DNA from: Bacteroidales bacterium
GTDB taxonomy: Bacteria > Bacteroidota > Bacteroidia > Bacteroidales > UBA932
Direction: 5' to 3'
Assembly: GCA_017962925.1 (NCBI GenBank)
Contig: JAGCUK010000038.1
Location: forward strand, 1-48,530
Length of the DNA: 48,530 bases
The notes under the pieces were generated by a model. That model had not been told where the DNA came from. It worked only from the letters and a program-made list of their open reading frames with translations, and made no database searches. Shown here in pieces: positions 33,461 to 40,667 of the stretch. How positions within the stretch are numbered: position 1 is the first letter of the stretch; each line of letters begins with the position of its first letter. A program made the position numbers and the translations under genes.

Positions 33461-34324
33461 TCAAGAGTCCGAAAAAGAATCCAGAAGTTCGCAGACCTTT
33501 TCATACGATTCACCACTGACGCGTGCTATTTGGGCCGGGTCTGCAGAGAATCTGAACTTAACCTGCCGGAACAGTTCTGACTTTTGCCGGTCATCCAATC
33601 CGGTTATACTGTGTTTCCTAAATAAAGATACGAGAAGGTCTTGAATGGCCGCTCCAATAATCTGGTCCTTAAATGATGGAGCCTCTTTCACGCGTTTGGC
33701 TTTCGAGGAATTGTTAAGGAAATACGTCATCCGGCTAGGGGCCCTGAATACGGATTCTACAAACTTGACAGGAACATAGCATGAAGGATTCACATATCCC
33801 TGCTCATTTACAGTGTAATCCTCCGGCACAGAAAACCTGCTGCGGAGTATTTTTATCCTGGTCCGCCCACTCATATCCCCTATTCTAGTTCCTGTCACCG
33901 GGGTGGGATTGAAATAGCAGGCGCCGGTGCCCCAGGGATATTCGGAAGCATGCAGGCAAATCTTCGCTGCGACAGAGTTCATCAGCACATAAGCGACACC
34001 CCTTTCGAAAGATTCATCACCGACAACAATCTGTTGATAATCAACTGCATTATCCCGCAGCAATTCGCAGGAACCATACTTTTTACTGTAGTACTGCGAA
34101 TACATTTTCTTGAACCTGGTTATGAAAACCTCGGCCAGATCCCTATCACATCCCAATATGAAGTGCACATGATTGGACATCAAAATAAATGCGATGATAC
34201 GCAGGTTCATGGTCGCCGCCAGAACGGCAACGATATTCATCGCCGCCTTGAAATCTTCATCGTCTTTAAACCAAATCCGGTCTGTCAGGTGGTCGGTGGT
34301 GACCAGCCAGAATATCATTCTCAT
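33461..34324 (-). CDS. REP-associated tyrosine transposase (RAYT, Y1_Tnp/IS200-like)
   Basis: About 287 residues from ATG 34324, which has AAAGAGGAG in front; the open frame also has a TTG at 34339. The Y1 transposase HUH motif is LMSNHVHFIL, the catalytic Tyr lies in FKKMYSQYYSKKYG, and the RAYT-type downstream segment is VAYVLMNSVAAKICLHASEY followed by PWG. The C-terminal region (about 170-287) contains further helices, including a DnaA/HTH-like part KVKFRFSADPAQIARVSGES. RAYTs bind and process REP hairpins and are thought to have been domesticated from IS200/IS605 transposases. A REP-type element directly follows the gene, and a second copy lies 2 kb upstream of its start. A TATTTTTG box is at 34347-34354. 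Confidence 0.9.
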   Translation of the reverse strand: MRMIFWLVTTDHLTDRIWFKDDEDFKAAMNIVAVLAATMNLRIIAFILMSNHVHFILGCDRDLAEVFITRFKKMYSQYYSKKYGSCELLRDNAVDYQQIVVGDESFERGVAYVLMNSVAAKICLHASEYPWGTGACYFNPTPVTGTRIGDMSGRTRIKILRSRFSVPEDYTVNEQGYVNPSCYVPVKFVESVFRAPSRMTYFLNNSSKAKRVKEAPSFKDQIIGAAIQDLLVSLFRKHSITGLDDRQKSELFRQVKFRFSADPAQIARVSGESYEKVCELLDSFSDS

Positions 34325-34346
34325 AGACTCCTCTTTCAATCATTCG

Positions 34347-34354
34347 CAAAAATA
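34347..34354 (-). promoter_or_regulatory. Promoter -7 box for the RAYT gene
   Basis: Minus strand TATTTTTG, 22 nt upstream of ATG 34324; it supports that ATG rather than the TTG at 34339. Confidence 0.45.
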
Positions 34355-34387
34355 GTCAATTAATTTGAAAAAGGAATATTTAATCAT

Positions 34388-34395
34388 TACCTTTG
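34388..34395 (+). promoter_or_regulatory. Promoter -7 box for the XRE gene
   Basis: TACCTTTG, 18 nt before ATG 34414; divergent from the RAYT promoter. Confidence 0.4.
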
Positions 34396-34413
34396 TGAGA
34401 AAGCATTAATCAC

Positions 34414-34638
34414 ATGTCTAAACTGGTTTTCGAGGAAAAGGGGGAGGAAATCCTCCGGAAAAAGGGTATCCGCAAGGCAGAGTTCGCTCGTCGCATGGGG
34501 ATACGCAAGCAGAATGTCAAAGCCCTCTTCAAAACAAAGAATCTAGATACGATCTTCCGTGCCGCCAAAGTGATGGATGTTCCCTTTGAAATGCTTATAG
34601 GCTACACTGAAGAACCGGATCTCAGCATGTACGATTAA
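34414..34638 (+). CDS. Small XRE-type helix-turn-helix protein
   Basis: 74 residues. The HTH region is KGIRKAEFARRMGIRKQNVKALFKTKN, with the usual XRE pattern of two helices and a basic recognition helix, followed by LDTIFRAAKVMDVPFEMLIGY, which is characteristic of Cro/CI-like short regulators. It starts 89 bp from the RAYT ATG on the opposite strand. It may regulate the transposase gene or simply be a small orphan regulator; nothing in the sequence decides this. Confidence 0.8.
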   Translation: MSKLVFEEKGEEILRKKGIRKAEFARRMGIRKQNVKALFKTKNLDTIFRAAKVMDVPFEMLIGYTEEPDLSMYD

Positions 34639-34685
34639 GGTGCTCCTAAAAAATAACCGACTATTATCAGTATCTATTTGTAAAT

Positions 34686-35510
34686 ATGAAACGAATCCTG
34701 ATCCTGGCGGTGGCGGTGCTGATGGCAGCGTCCTGCGCAAACAAGAAATCTGAAATCAAAGCACTTGTGCTTTATTATTCCCAGAACGGCACCACGGAGG
34801 CGGTGGCGGAGGAAATTGCCGACAGACTCGGTGCAGACATCGAGGCCATCGTGCCCATGATTCCTTACGACGGGGATTTCATGCAGACCATCGAACGCGG
34901 CAAGAAGGAACTGGACGGGGGCATCCTCCCGGAAATCCAGCCCATTAAAGCTGACATACAATCCTACGACGTAATCTTCCTGGGCTTCCCGATTTGGTTC
35001 GGGACTTATGCCACGCCCATCTTCACGGTGCTGGACGGCGTGGATTTCAGCGGCAAGAAGATAGTCCCGTTCTGCAGTTTCGGCAGCGGCGGTCTCGATT
35101 CCGCCACCCGTGCCCTGGAGGAGAAACTCCCCGGTGTGGAAATCCTCCCCGGATATGGCGTGAGGACGGCGCGTATCGATGCGGCATCCACCGAAATCGA
35201 CCGTTTCCTGAAGGAGAACGGATTCTTGGAGGGAGACATCACCCCTCTCGAGCCGTTCCCGGCCCTGCATCCGGCCAGTGAAGAAGAAGCAGCCATCTTT
35301 GATGCGGCGGTAGATGGGTACCCGATGCTGAATGCCAAGGCGGAGGAGGTTGCGGCCCGCAGCGTTCCCGGCGGCACGGAATACATCTTCACTGCCAGGG
35401 ACCAGCGCCCTCAGAAGGCGGATGCATCCCTTCCTCCGGCAGGCACGCTCAAGGTTTATGTGCTTGCGGAGGATGGCAAGGCCCCTGTTTTCACCCTGGT
35501 CATACGCTAA
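34686..35510 (+). CDS. Flavodoxin-domain lipoprotein
   Basis: 274 residues. Lipoprotein signal MKRILILAVAVLMAASCANK (lipobox AASC) is followed by a flavodoxin domain: FMN phosphate loop YYSQNGTTEAVAEEIA, IQSYDVIFLGFPIWFGTYATP, and VPFCSFGSGGLDSATRAL. The last 70 residues (from about 200) are an added domain with no recognised family (ARDQRPQKADAS, GTLKVYVLAEDGKAPVF). Secreted flavodoxins of this kind are found in gut Bacteroidales and may carry reducing equivalents in the periplasm. The next gene starts 12 nt after its stop. Confidence 0.87.
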   Translation: MKRILILAVAVLMAASCANKKSEIKALVLYYSQNGTTEAVAEEIADRLGADIEAIVPMIPYDGDFMQTIERGKKELDGGILPEIQPIKADIQSYDVIFLGFPIWFGTYATPIFTVLDGVDFSGKKIVPFCSFGSGGLDSATRALEEKLPGVEILPGYGVRTARIDAASTEIDRFLKENGFLEGDITPLEPFPALHPASEEEAAIFDAAVDGYPMLNAKAEEVAARSVPGGTEYIFTARDQRPQKADASLPPAGTLKVYVLAEDGKAPVFTLVIR

Positions 35511-35522
35511 AACTTACCTGAC

Positions 35523-36371
35523 ATGGCAACTCCCTACGACTACAATCCCTATGTGCTTAAGGCACTTGAATTCATGAAGACCCACGATCTTTCCCAGATG
35601 CCCGCGGGGAAGCATGTGATCGATGGCGACAATCTTTGGGTGAATATCGTGGATGCGGATCTGAAGGCTTCGGCCGATGCTCGCCTGGAGGCTCACGAGA
35701 GCTATATTGACGTGCAAGTACCCCTCTCAGGCCCGGAGACTTTCGGCATCAAACCGGTGGCTGCATGCCTGAAGCCGGTCGGCTGCATGGATAAGGAAAA
35801 AGACATCCTTTTTTACGATGATCCGGTGGAGGAAACCATATCCCTCAAAGCTGGAGAGATGGTCGTTTTCGGCCCGGATACCGCCCATGCTCCTTTGATT
35901 GGGGAAGGCCGTATTCATAAGGCGATTTTCAAGGCTAGGGTACCTTACAAGTACCGCGAGGCCGCCGGACGCAGGTTCATCCTCAGTGTCGATAATCATC
36001 AGGAGATCACTGCCGCGCTGGCCGCATTCTGCGCCGAAAAAGGCATACGCTCCGGCAGCGTTAGCGGACTCGCGGCCATCAAGAAAGCCACATTCCGGTT
36101 TTTGAACCCTGCCACCAAGCAGTACGTGGACAAGACTTTCGCCGAGCAGATGGAGGTCTGTTCACTTACCGGAAATGTGTCTGAAAAGGATGGGAAGGTG
36201 TATCTTCACATCCATGTAACCGCCAGCCGCAGCGACTATTCCTGCATCGGCGGGCATCTCCTCACCGCAACCGTCAATGGCGCCTGCGAACTCTTCGTGG
36301 AGGATTACGGCCTCACCGGCATCGGCCGCCGTTTCGATCCGGAAACCGGTCTGAATCTATACGACTTCTGA
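35523..36371 (+). CDS. YhcH-like beta-subunit domain fused to PPC (DUF296) domain
   Basis: 282 residues. Residues 1-150 belong to the YhcH/YjgK/YiaL family (DUF386), a cupin-like fold: HVIDGDNLWVNI, AHESYIDVQVPLSGPE, YDDPVEETISLKAGEMVVFGPDTAHAP with putative metal-binding His and Glu, ending HKAIFKARVPYKY. Residues 155-282 are a PPC/DUF296 domain: RRFILSVDNHQEI, AFCAEKGIRSGSVSGLAAIKKA, HIHVTASRSDY and GGHLLTATVNGACELFVEDY, where the HIHVT/GGHL motif is a predicted metal site. The combination in one chain is unusual. YhcH relatives are linked to sialic acid and other sugar use. It is co-transcribed with the flavodoxin gene, and REP copy B follows its stop by 5 nt. Confidence 0.85.
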   Translation: MATPYDYNPYVLKALEFMKTHDLSQMPAGKHVIDGDNLWVNIVDADLKASADARLEAHESYIDVQVPLSGPETFGIKPVAACLKPVGCMDKEKDILFYDDPVEETISLKAGEMVVFGPDTAHAPLIGEGRIHKAIFKARVPYKYREAAGRRFILSVDNHQEITAALAAFCAEKGIRSGSVSGLAAIKKATFRFLNPATKQYVDKTFAEQMEVCSLTGNVSEKDGKVYLHIHVTASRSDYSCIGGHLLTATVNGACELFVEDYGLTGIGRRFDPETGLNLYDF

Positions 36372-36376
36372 TCCAC

Positions 36377-36465
36377 TGCTGCAGGTGTCCCATTTTTACG
36401 GACACCTGCGTCAAAAACCCCCACTTTTTGCTGCAGGTCCCCCTTATTTTGGGACACCTGCAGCA
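36377..36465. repeat. 89-bp REP-type double hairpin, copy B (inverted)
   Basis: Starts 5 nt after the YhcH-PPC gene. Its reverse complement matches copy A at 85 of 89 positions, including both hairpins. It has the opposite orientation to copy A. Confidence 0.88.
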
Positions 36466-36572
36466 CTGCCTCTCCTTTAGATTCCCGGGATTTGAGAAAA
36501 AAGATCTTAAACCAGCGACACCAAAGGTCAAAAAAAGGGTAGAATGAAGGCTTTTACAACCGATTTTTTGAT

Positions 36573-36580
36573 TATATTTG
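36573..36580 (+). promoter_or_regulatory. Promoter -7 box for the exbB operon
   Basis: TATATTTG, 16 nt upstream of ATG 36597. Confidence 0.45.
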
Positions 36581-36596
36581 CGTGATATTATAATTT

Positions 36597-37319
36597 ATGG
36601 GAATTATGCTCTTTACTTTACTCCAGGCCGATACGCTGAATGCCGTGCAGGCCGCTCCGGTACCTCAGGAGATGACTTATTCGCTCATCGATATGGCAAT
36701 GAAGGGTGGATGGATTATGATAGTCCTTCTTCTCCTTTCTGTCATAGCCATCTACATCTTCGGGAAGAAACTCGTGCAGATTAACCGCGCTGCCAAGGTG
36801 GACCGCAACTTCATCGACGATATCCGCGATTACATCCACGACGGCAAGACCAAGTCCGCCATCACCCTCTGCGGCAAGTACGACAATCCTACCGCACGTC
36901 TGGTGGAGAAAGGTCTCGAGCGCATCGGACGTCCCCTCAGCGACATCCAGACTGCAGTCGAGAATACCGGAAACCTTGAAGTGGCACGTCTCGAGAAGGG
37001 TCTGCCCATCCTCGCAACCATCGCGGGTGGCGCTCCTATGCTCGGATTCCTCGGCACCGTTATGGGTATGGTCAGGGCATTCTTCAATATGTCCAACGCA
37101 GGCAACAATATCGACATCACTCTCCTCTCCGGAGGTATCTATGAGGCAATGATCACCACCGTCGGCGGTCTGATCGTGGGTATCCTTGCATACTTCGGAT
37201 ACAACTACCTCACCTCCCGCATCTCCGATGTGGTGTTCACCATCGAGAACTCCACCATCAGCTTCATGGACGTACTGAACGAGCCTGAGTCCGCCACCAC
37301 CGTTAAATCTGAAGAGTAA
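36597..37319 (+). CDS. exbB: ExbB/TolQ/MotA-type proton channel subunit
   Basis: 240 residues with three membrane helices, about residues 38-60 (GGWIMIVLLLLSVIAIYIFG), 140-160 (ILATIAGGAPMLGFLGTVMG) and 180-205 (SGGIYEAMITTVGGLIVGIL). The conserved ExbB segment GAPMLGFLGTVMGMVRAF and the following TVGGLIVGILAYFGYNYL are clear. It forms the inner-membrane proton channel that energises TonB-dependent outer-membrane transport. The stop overlaps the exbD start by one base (TAATG). The gene opens a run of genes to aroK on the plus strand. Confidence 0.95.
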   Translation: MGIMLFTLLQADTLNAVQAAPVPQEMTYSLIDMAMKGGWIMIVLLLLSVIAIYIFGKKLVQINRAAKVDRNFIDDIRDYIHDGKTKSAITLCGKYDNPTARLVEKGLERIGRPLSDIQTAVENTGNLEVARLEKGLPILATIAGGAPMLGFLGTVMGMVRAFFNMSNAGNNIDITLLSGGIYEAMITTVGGLIVGILAYFGYNYLTSRISDVVFTIENSTISFMDVLNEPESATTVKSEE

Positions 37320-37729
37320 TGGCAATCAAGAGAACAACCAGGGCGGACGCTTCGTTCTCGATGTCGAGTATGACCGACATCGTGTTCCTGCTGCTCATCT
37401 TCTTCCTGGTGACGTCCACCCTCATCAACCCTAACGCCCTCAAGCTCCTGCTCCCCAAGAGCACCGGCCAGGTGAGTGCCAAACCCACAGTCAGCGTGAG
37501 CATCAAGGACTGGGGCGGCAGCTACACCTATCACATCAACGGCAATGAGCTGGCAGAGAACGACATCGCCCAGGTGGAGGATGACCTCGTAGGCCTTCTC
37601 CAGAACGAAGAGGATCCCACTTTCAGCATCTATTCCGACGAGAGCGTTCCCATCGGCGAAATAGTGCAGGTGATGAATATCGCCAAACGAAATCACTACA
37701 AGGTAATACTCGCAACACAACCAGAGTAA
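37319..37729 (+). CDS. exbD: ExbD/TolR-type proton channel subunit
   Basis: 136 residues with one N-terminal membrane helix (SMTDIVFLLLIFFLVTSTLI) containing the conserved Asp of ExbD/TolR used for proton translocation, and a periplasmic domain (YTYHINGNELAENDIAQVED). It assembles with ExbB. Bacteroidales often have two ExbD paralogues in tandem; here there is one, followed after one nucleotide by tonB. Confidence 0.95.
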   Translation: MAIKRTTRADASFSMSSMTDIVFLLLIFFLVTSTLINPNALKLLLPKSTGQVSAKPTVSVSIKDWGGSYTYHINGNELAENDIAQVEDDLVGLLQNEEDPTFSIYSDESVPIGEIVQVMNIAKRNHYKVILATQPE

Positions 37730-37730
37730 A

Positions 37731-38513
37731 ATGAAAGAGTATCTCCGCGAAAGACAGAAAACCGAAGACAGGTCCAAGGTGACAGGCATCACCCTCACGG
37801 TGCTGCTGCATGTCGCCGCCCTGTGCGTGGTGTCTTTCTCCGGTCTCAAATACATCTGGCCTCCGCCCGAAGAGAGCTCCTTCCTGGTAGATTACACCGA
37901 GAAGGAAGAGGTGGAGATTGAACCCATATTCGGCCGCGAGCCCCAGGGAGAGGATGTCGACCTGGAAAAGGATGTGGAGCTGGTGCAGAAGAGCGAATCC
38001 CCCAACCAGAGCCTTGCAGAGAACCTGACCCCCGCCGCCAAGCCGGATATTTTCGGCGACGTGGAAACACCTGAACCTCCGCGCGAAGAGGAGCCCAAGC
38101 TGGATCCCCGCGCAGCATTCCCCGGAATGGCAAAGAAGGATACTTCCGTGACAGCGCCCCATAACGCCCGCGAGGCATCCACCGACTTCCGTGCCGGACA
38201 GGCCACCGGCAACACCAGCACCACCAAGACCGAAGGCGAAGCCAACGCCCACGTGGAGGGCAGGAAGGTGAACAAGTCCACACTCGAGAAGCCCAAATAC
38301 AACGTTCAGGAAAGCGGCCGTATCGTAATGAAGATCTGGGTGGATAATTACGGCAACGTAAAGAAGGCCATTGTGGATGACGGCACCACCATTTCCAACA
38401 CTAAACTTATTGCGGAGGCCCGCGCCGCCGCGATGAAAGCACACTTCGATCAGAAAATCGACGCCCCTGCCATGCAGGAAGGCACGATTACATACATTTT
38501 CAATTTAAAGTAA
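37731..38513 (+). CDS. tonB: TonB-like energy transducer
   Basis: 260 residues. One membrane helix near residues 20-40 (VTGITLTVLLHVAALCVVSF), then a long acidic and Pro-rich periplasmic linker (EKEEVEIEPIFGREPQGEDV and repeated E/K/P stretches), and a C-terminal domain similar to TonB (ESGRIVMKIWVDNYGNVKKA, KAHFDQKIDAPAMQEGTITY). The C-terminus does not carry the classic YP motif, as is usual for this Bacteroidota variant. It contacts TonB boxes of outer-membrane receptors. Confidence 0.85.
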   Translation: MKEYLRERQKTEDRSKVTGITLTVLLHVAALCVVSFSGLKYIWPPPEESSFLVDYTEKEEVEIEPIFGREPQGEDVDLEKDVELVQKSESPNQSLAENLTPAAKPDIFGDVETPEPPREEEPKLDPRAAFPGMAKKDTSVTAPHNAREASTDFRAGQATGNTSTTKTEGEANAHVEGRKVNKSTLEKPKYNVQESGRIVMKIWVDNYGNVKKAIVDDGTTISNTKLIAEARAAAMKAHFDQKIDAPAMQEGTITYIFNLK

Positions 38514-38567
38514 CATTCAAGAGCACAAGCCCACGACGTGAGTTGCGGATGTGCATTATTCAAGACA

Positions 38568-39779
38568 ATGACAGAATTTAGTAAAGATGGTCGCAAGCTC
38601 AGGCCGAGAAGGTCGGCTTCGGCACAAGGAAAGCCCGCGTACAGCACGTCGGGCGAACGCCGCTCGTATGGTGAACACAAAGCCTATGGCGAAAGGAAAA
38701 ACGGCAGCTACGGCAGCAAGCCTTATGGCGAACGCCGTGGAGCAGCCGGTCAGACCAGCCGCGACAACAGAAGCGGCAACTATGAAAACAGGAGCGGCAA
38801 TTTCGAAAACAGAGGCAGCGGTTACGGCAACAGGAACAGCAGCTATAACAACCGTCGCTCCAGGCCCGAAAGGGAAGGCGGCAACTACAGCAGTAAGCCT
38901 CAGTACGGCGCCCGCAAGCAGTACGGCCAGAAGCCGAACTACGGCGCAAAGCGCGGCAGCAACAACTTCAACAAAGCATCCGACGAGGGCATCAACCGCA
39001 TGATCGCGGCCAGCCCCAAGGCACATATCTCCGATTTCGACTCCGCACCCAGCATGGTGAAGGAGGAAATCCGCCTCAACAAGTTCATCGCCAATTCGGG
39101 AGTATGCTCCCGCCGCGAGGCCGACACCATGATCCAGGCCGGAGTGGTTACGGTGAACGGAGAGGTGGTTACCGAACTCGGCACCAAGGTGAACGTGCTG
39201 ACCGATGTGGTCAAATTCAACGGAGAAACCCTCCACGGCGAGGCCAAGGTCTATATCGTGATGAACAAACCCAAAGGCTACGTGACCACGGCATCTGATC
39301 CCCACGCCGACAAGACCGTGATGGATCTCCTCAGGAACTGCCCCAACCGCGTCTATCCTGTAGGCCGCCTGGACAAGGCCACTACCGGTGTGCTGATGTT
39401 CACTAACGACGGCGAGATCTCCGAGCGCCTGACTCATCCTTCCTACGACAAGAAGAAGATCTATCAGGTGGTGCTCAACAAGCCCCTCACCGAGGAAGAC
39501 CGTCAGAGGATACTCTCCGGCATAGAACTGAACGACGGCCCCATCTCTGCCGACGCCCTGGAGTTCATCGATCCCGAAGACAAGCGCAAGCTCGGCATTG
39601 AGATCCACTCCGGCAAGAATCGCATCGTCCGCCGCATATTCGAGGCCGTGGGATGCGAGGTGCGCACGCTGGACCGCGTCTATTTCGCCGGTCTGACCAA
39701 GAAGGGCCTGAAGAAGGGCGAATGGCGCTATCTCACAGAGGGAGAAGTCAACATCCTTAAAATGGGAGCATACGTATAA
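38568..39779 (+). CDS. rluB: Pseudouridine synthase RluB/RsuA family with long low-complexity N-terminus
   Basis: 403 residues from ATG 38568. Residues 1-about 150 are a Gly/Tyr/Arg/Ser/Asn-rich low-complexity region (GERRSYGEHKAYGERKNG, repeated YG and NNR units) with no globular domain. Then an S4 RNA-binding domain (LNKFIANSGVCSRREADTMI) and the RsuA/RluB catalytic domain: GRLDKATTGVLMFTNDG with the catalytic Asp, IHSGKNRIVRRIFEAVG and RTLDRVYFAGL. It probably modifies 23S rRNA. The disordered tail may aid RNA binding. Its stop overlaps the era start by one base. Confidence 0.93.
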   Translation: MTEFSKDGRKLRPRRSASAQGKPAYSTSGERRSYGEHKAYGERKNGSYGSKPYGERRGAAGQTSRDNRSGNYENRSGNFENRGSGYGNRNSSYNNRRSRPEREGGNYSSKPQYGARKQYGQKPNYGAKRGSNNFNKASDEGINRMIAASPKAHISDFDSAPSMVKEEIRLNKFIANSGVCSRREADTMIQAGVVTVNGEVVTELGTKVNVLTDVVKFNGETLHGEAKVYIVMNKPKGYVTTASDPHADKTVMDLLRNCPNRVYPVGRLDKATTGVLMFTNDGEISERLTHPSYDKKKIYQVVLNKPLTEEDRQRILSGIELNDGPISADALEFIDPEDKRKLGIEIHSGKNRIVRRIFEAVGCEVRTLDRVYFAGLTKKGLKKGEWRYLTEGEVNILKMGAYV

Positions 39780-40660
39780 TGGCGCATAAATCCGGTTTCG
39801 TAAATATCATTGGCAACCCCAACGTCGGCAAGAGCACGCTGATGAACGCGATGGTGGGCGAAAAGCTGTGCATAGTCACGGCCAAGGCCCAGACCACCCG
39901 TCACCGCATCATGGGCATTGTCAATGGTGAGGACTTCCAGATTGTATATTCCGACACCCCCGGCATCCTGAAGCCCGTCTATCGCCTGCAGCAGAACATG
40001 ATGAACTTCGTGGACTCTGCCATCGGCGACGCAGACATCATCCTCTACGTGACGGACACCGTGGAGAAGCCGGACAAGAACATGGATTACGTGAGCAAGC
40101 TATCGCAACTGGCCTGCCCCGTGATCATCGTCATCAATAAGATAGATATCAGCAGCCAGGAGAAGGTGCGCGAGCTGATGGCATGGTGGCAGGAGAAGGT
40201 GCCGGCCGCGCTGGTCATCCCCGCATCCGCCCAGGAAAACTTCAACCTCGACGCCATCCTGAACGCGGTGGTGGAGCGCCTGCCGGAATCCCCCGCCTGG
40301 TACGACAAGGATACTTTCACCGACAGGAACCTCCGCTTCTTCGCCTCCGAAATCATCCGCGAAAAGATCCTCCTCAACTATAAGGATGAGATCCCCTATA
40401 GCTGCCAGGTGGAGATAGAGAGCTTCAAGGAGGGAGAGGAACGCTACGACATCAGCGCCATCATCTATGTGATGAGGGATTCGCAGAAGGGCATCCTCAT
40501 CGGCAAGAAGGGGGCGGCCCTGAAGAAGACGGGCACCGCCGCGCGCATAGAGATGGAGGATTTCTTCCAGAAGAAGGTGTTCCTGCAACTGCTGGTGAAG
40601 GTGGATCCCGACTGGCGGGAGAACCGCCGCGAGTTGCGTAAATTCGGTTACGAAGATTAA
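39779..40660 (+). CDS. era: Era GTPase
   Basis: 293 residues, the normal length. GTPase motifs GNPNVGKST (G1), TTRHRIMGI (G2), DTPGI (G3), NKID (G4) and SAQEN (G5) are all present, and the C-terminal KH domain carries IGKKGAALKKTGTAARIEME with the GxxG loop. Era binds the 3' end of 16S rRNA and helps 30S subunit maturation. It overlaps rluB by one base and precedes parC by 7 nt. Confidence 0.97.
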   Translation: MAHKSGFVNIIGNPNVGKSTLMNAMVGEKLCIVTAKAQTTRHRIMGIVNGEDFQIVYSDTPGILKPVYRLQQNMMNFVDSAIGDADIILYVTDTVEKPDKNMDYVSKLSQLACPVIIVINKIDISSQEKVRELMAWWQEKVPAALVIPASAQENFNLDAILNAVVERLPESPAWYDKDTFTDRNLRFFASEIIREKILLNYKDEIPYSCQVEIESFKEGEERYDISAIIYVMRDSQKGILIGKKGAALKKTGTAARIEMEDFFQKKVFLQLLVKVDPDWRENRRELRKFGYED

Positions 40661-40667
40661 AAAGACT

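Noticed and set aside
37731-38513. TonB gene as a possible TolA homologue
   Set aside because: The C-terminal segment and the ExbB-ExbD order fit a TonB-type transducer better; no TolA coiled-coil is present.
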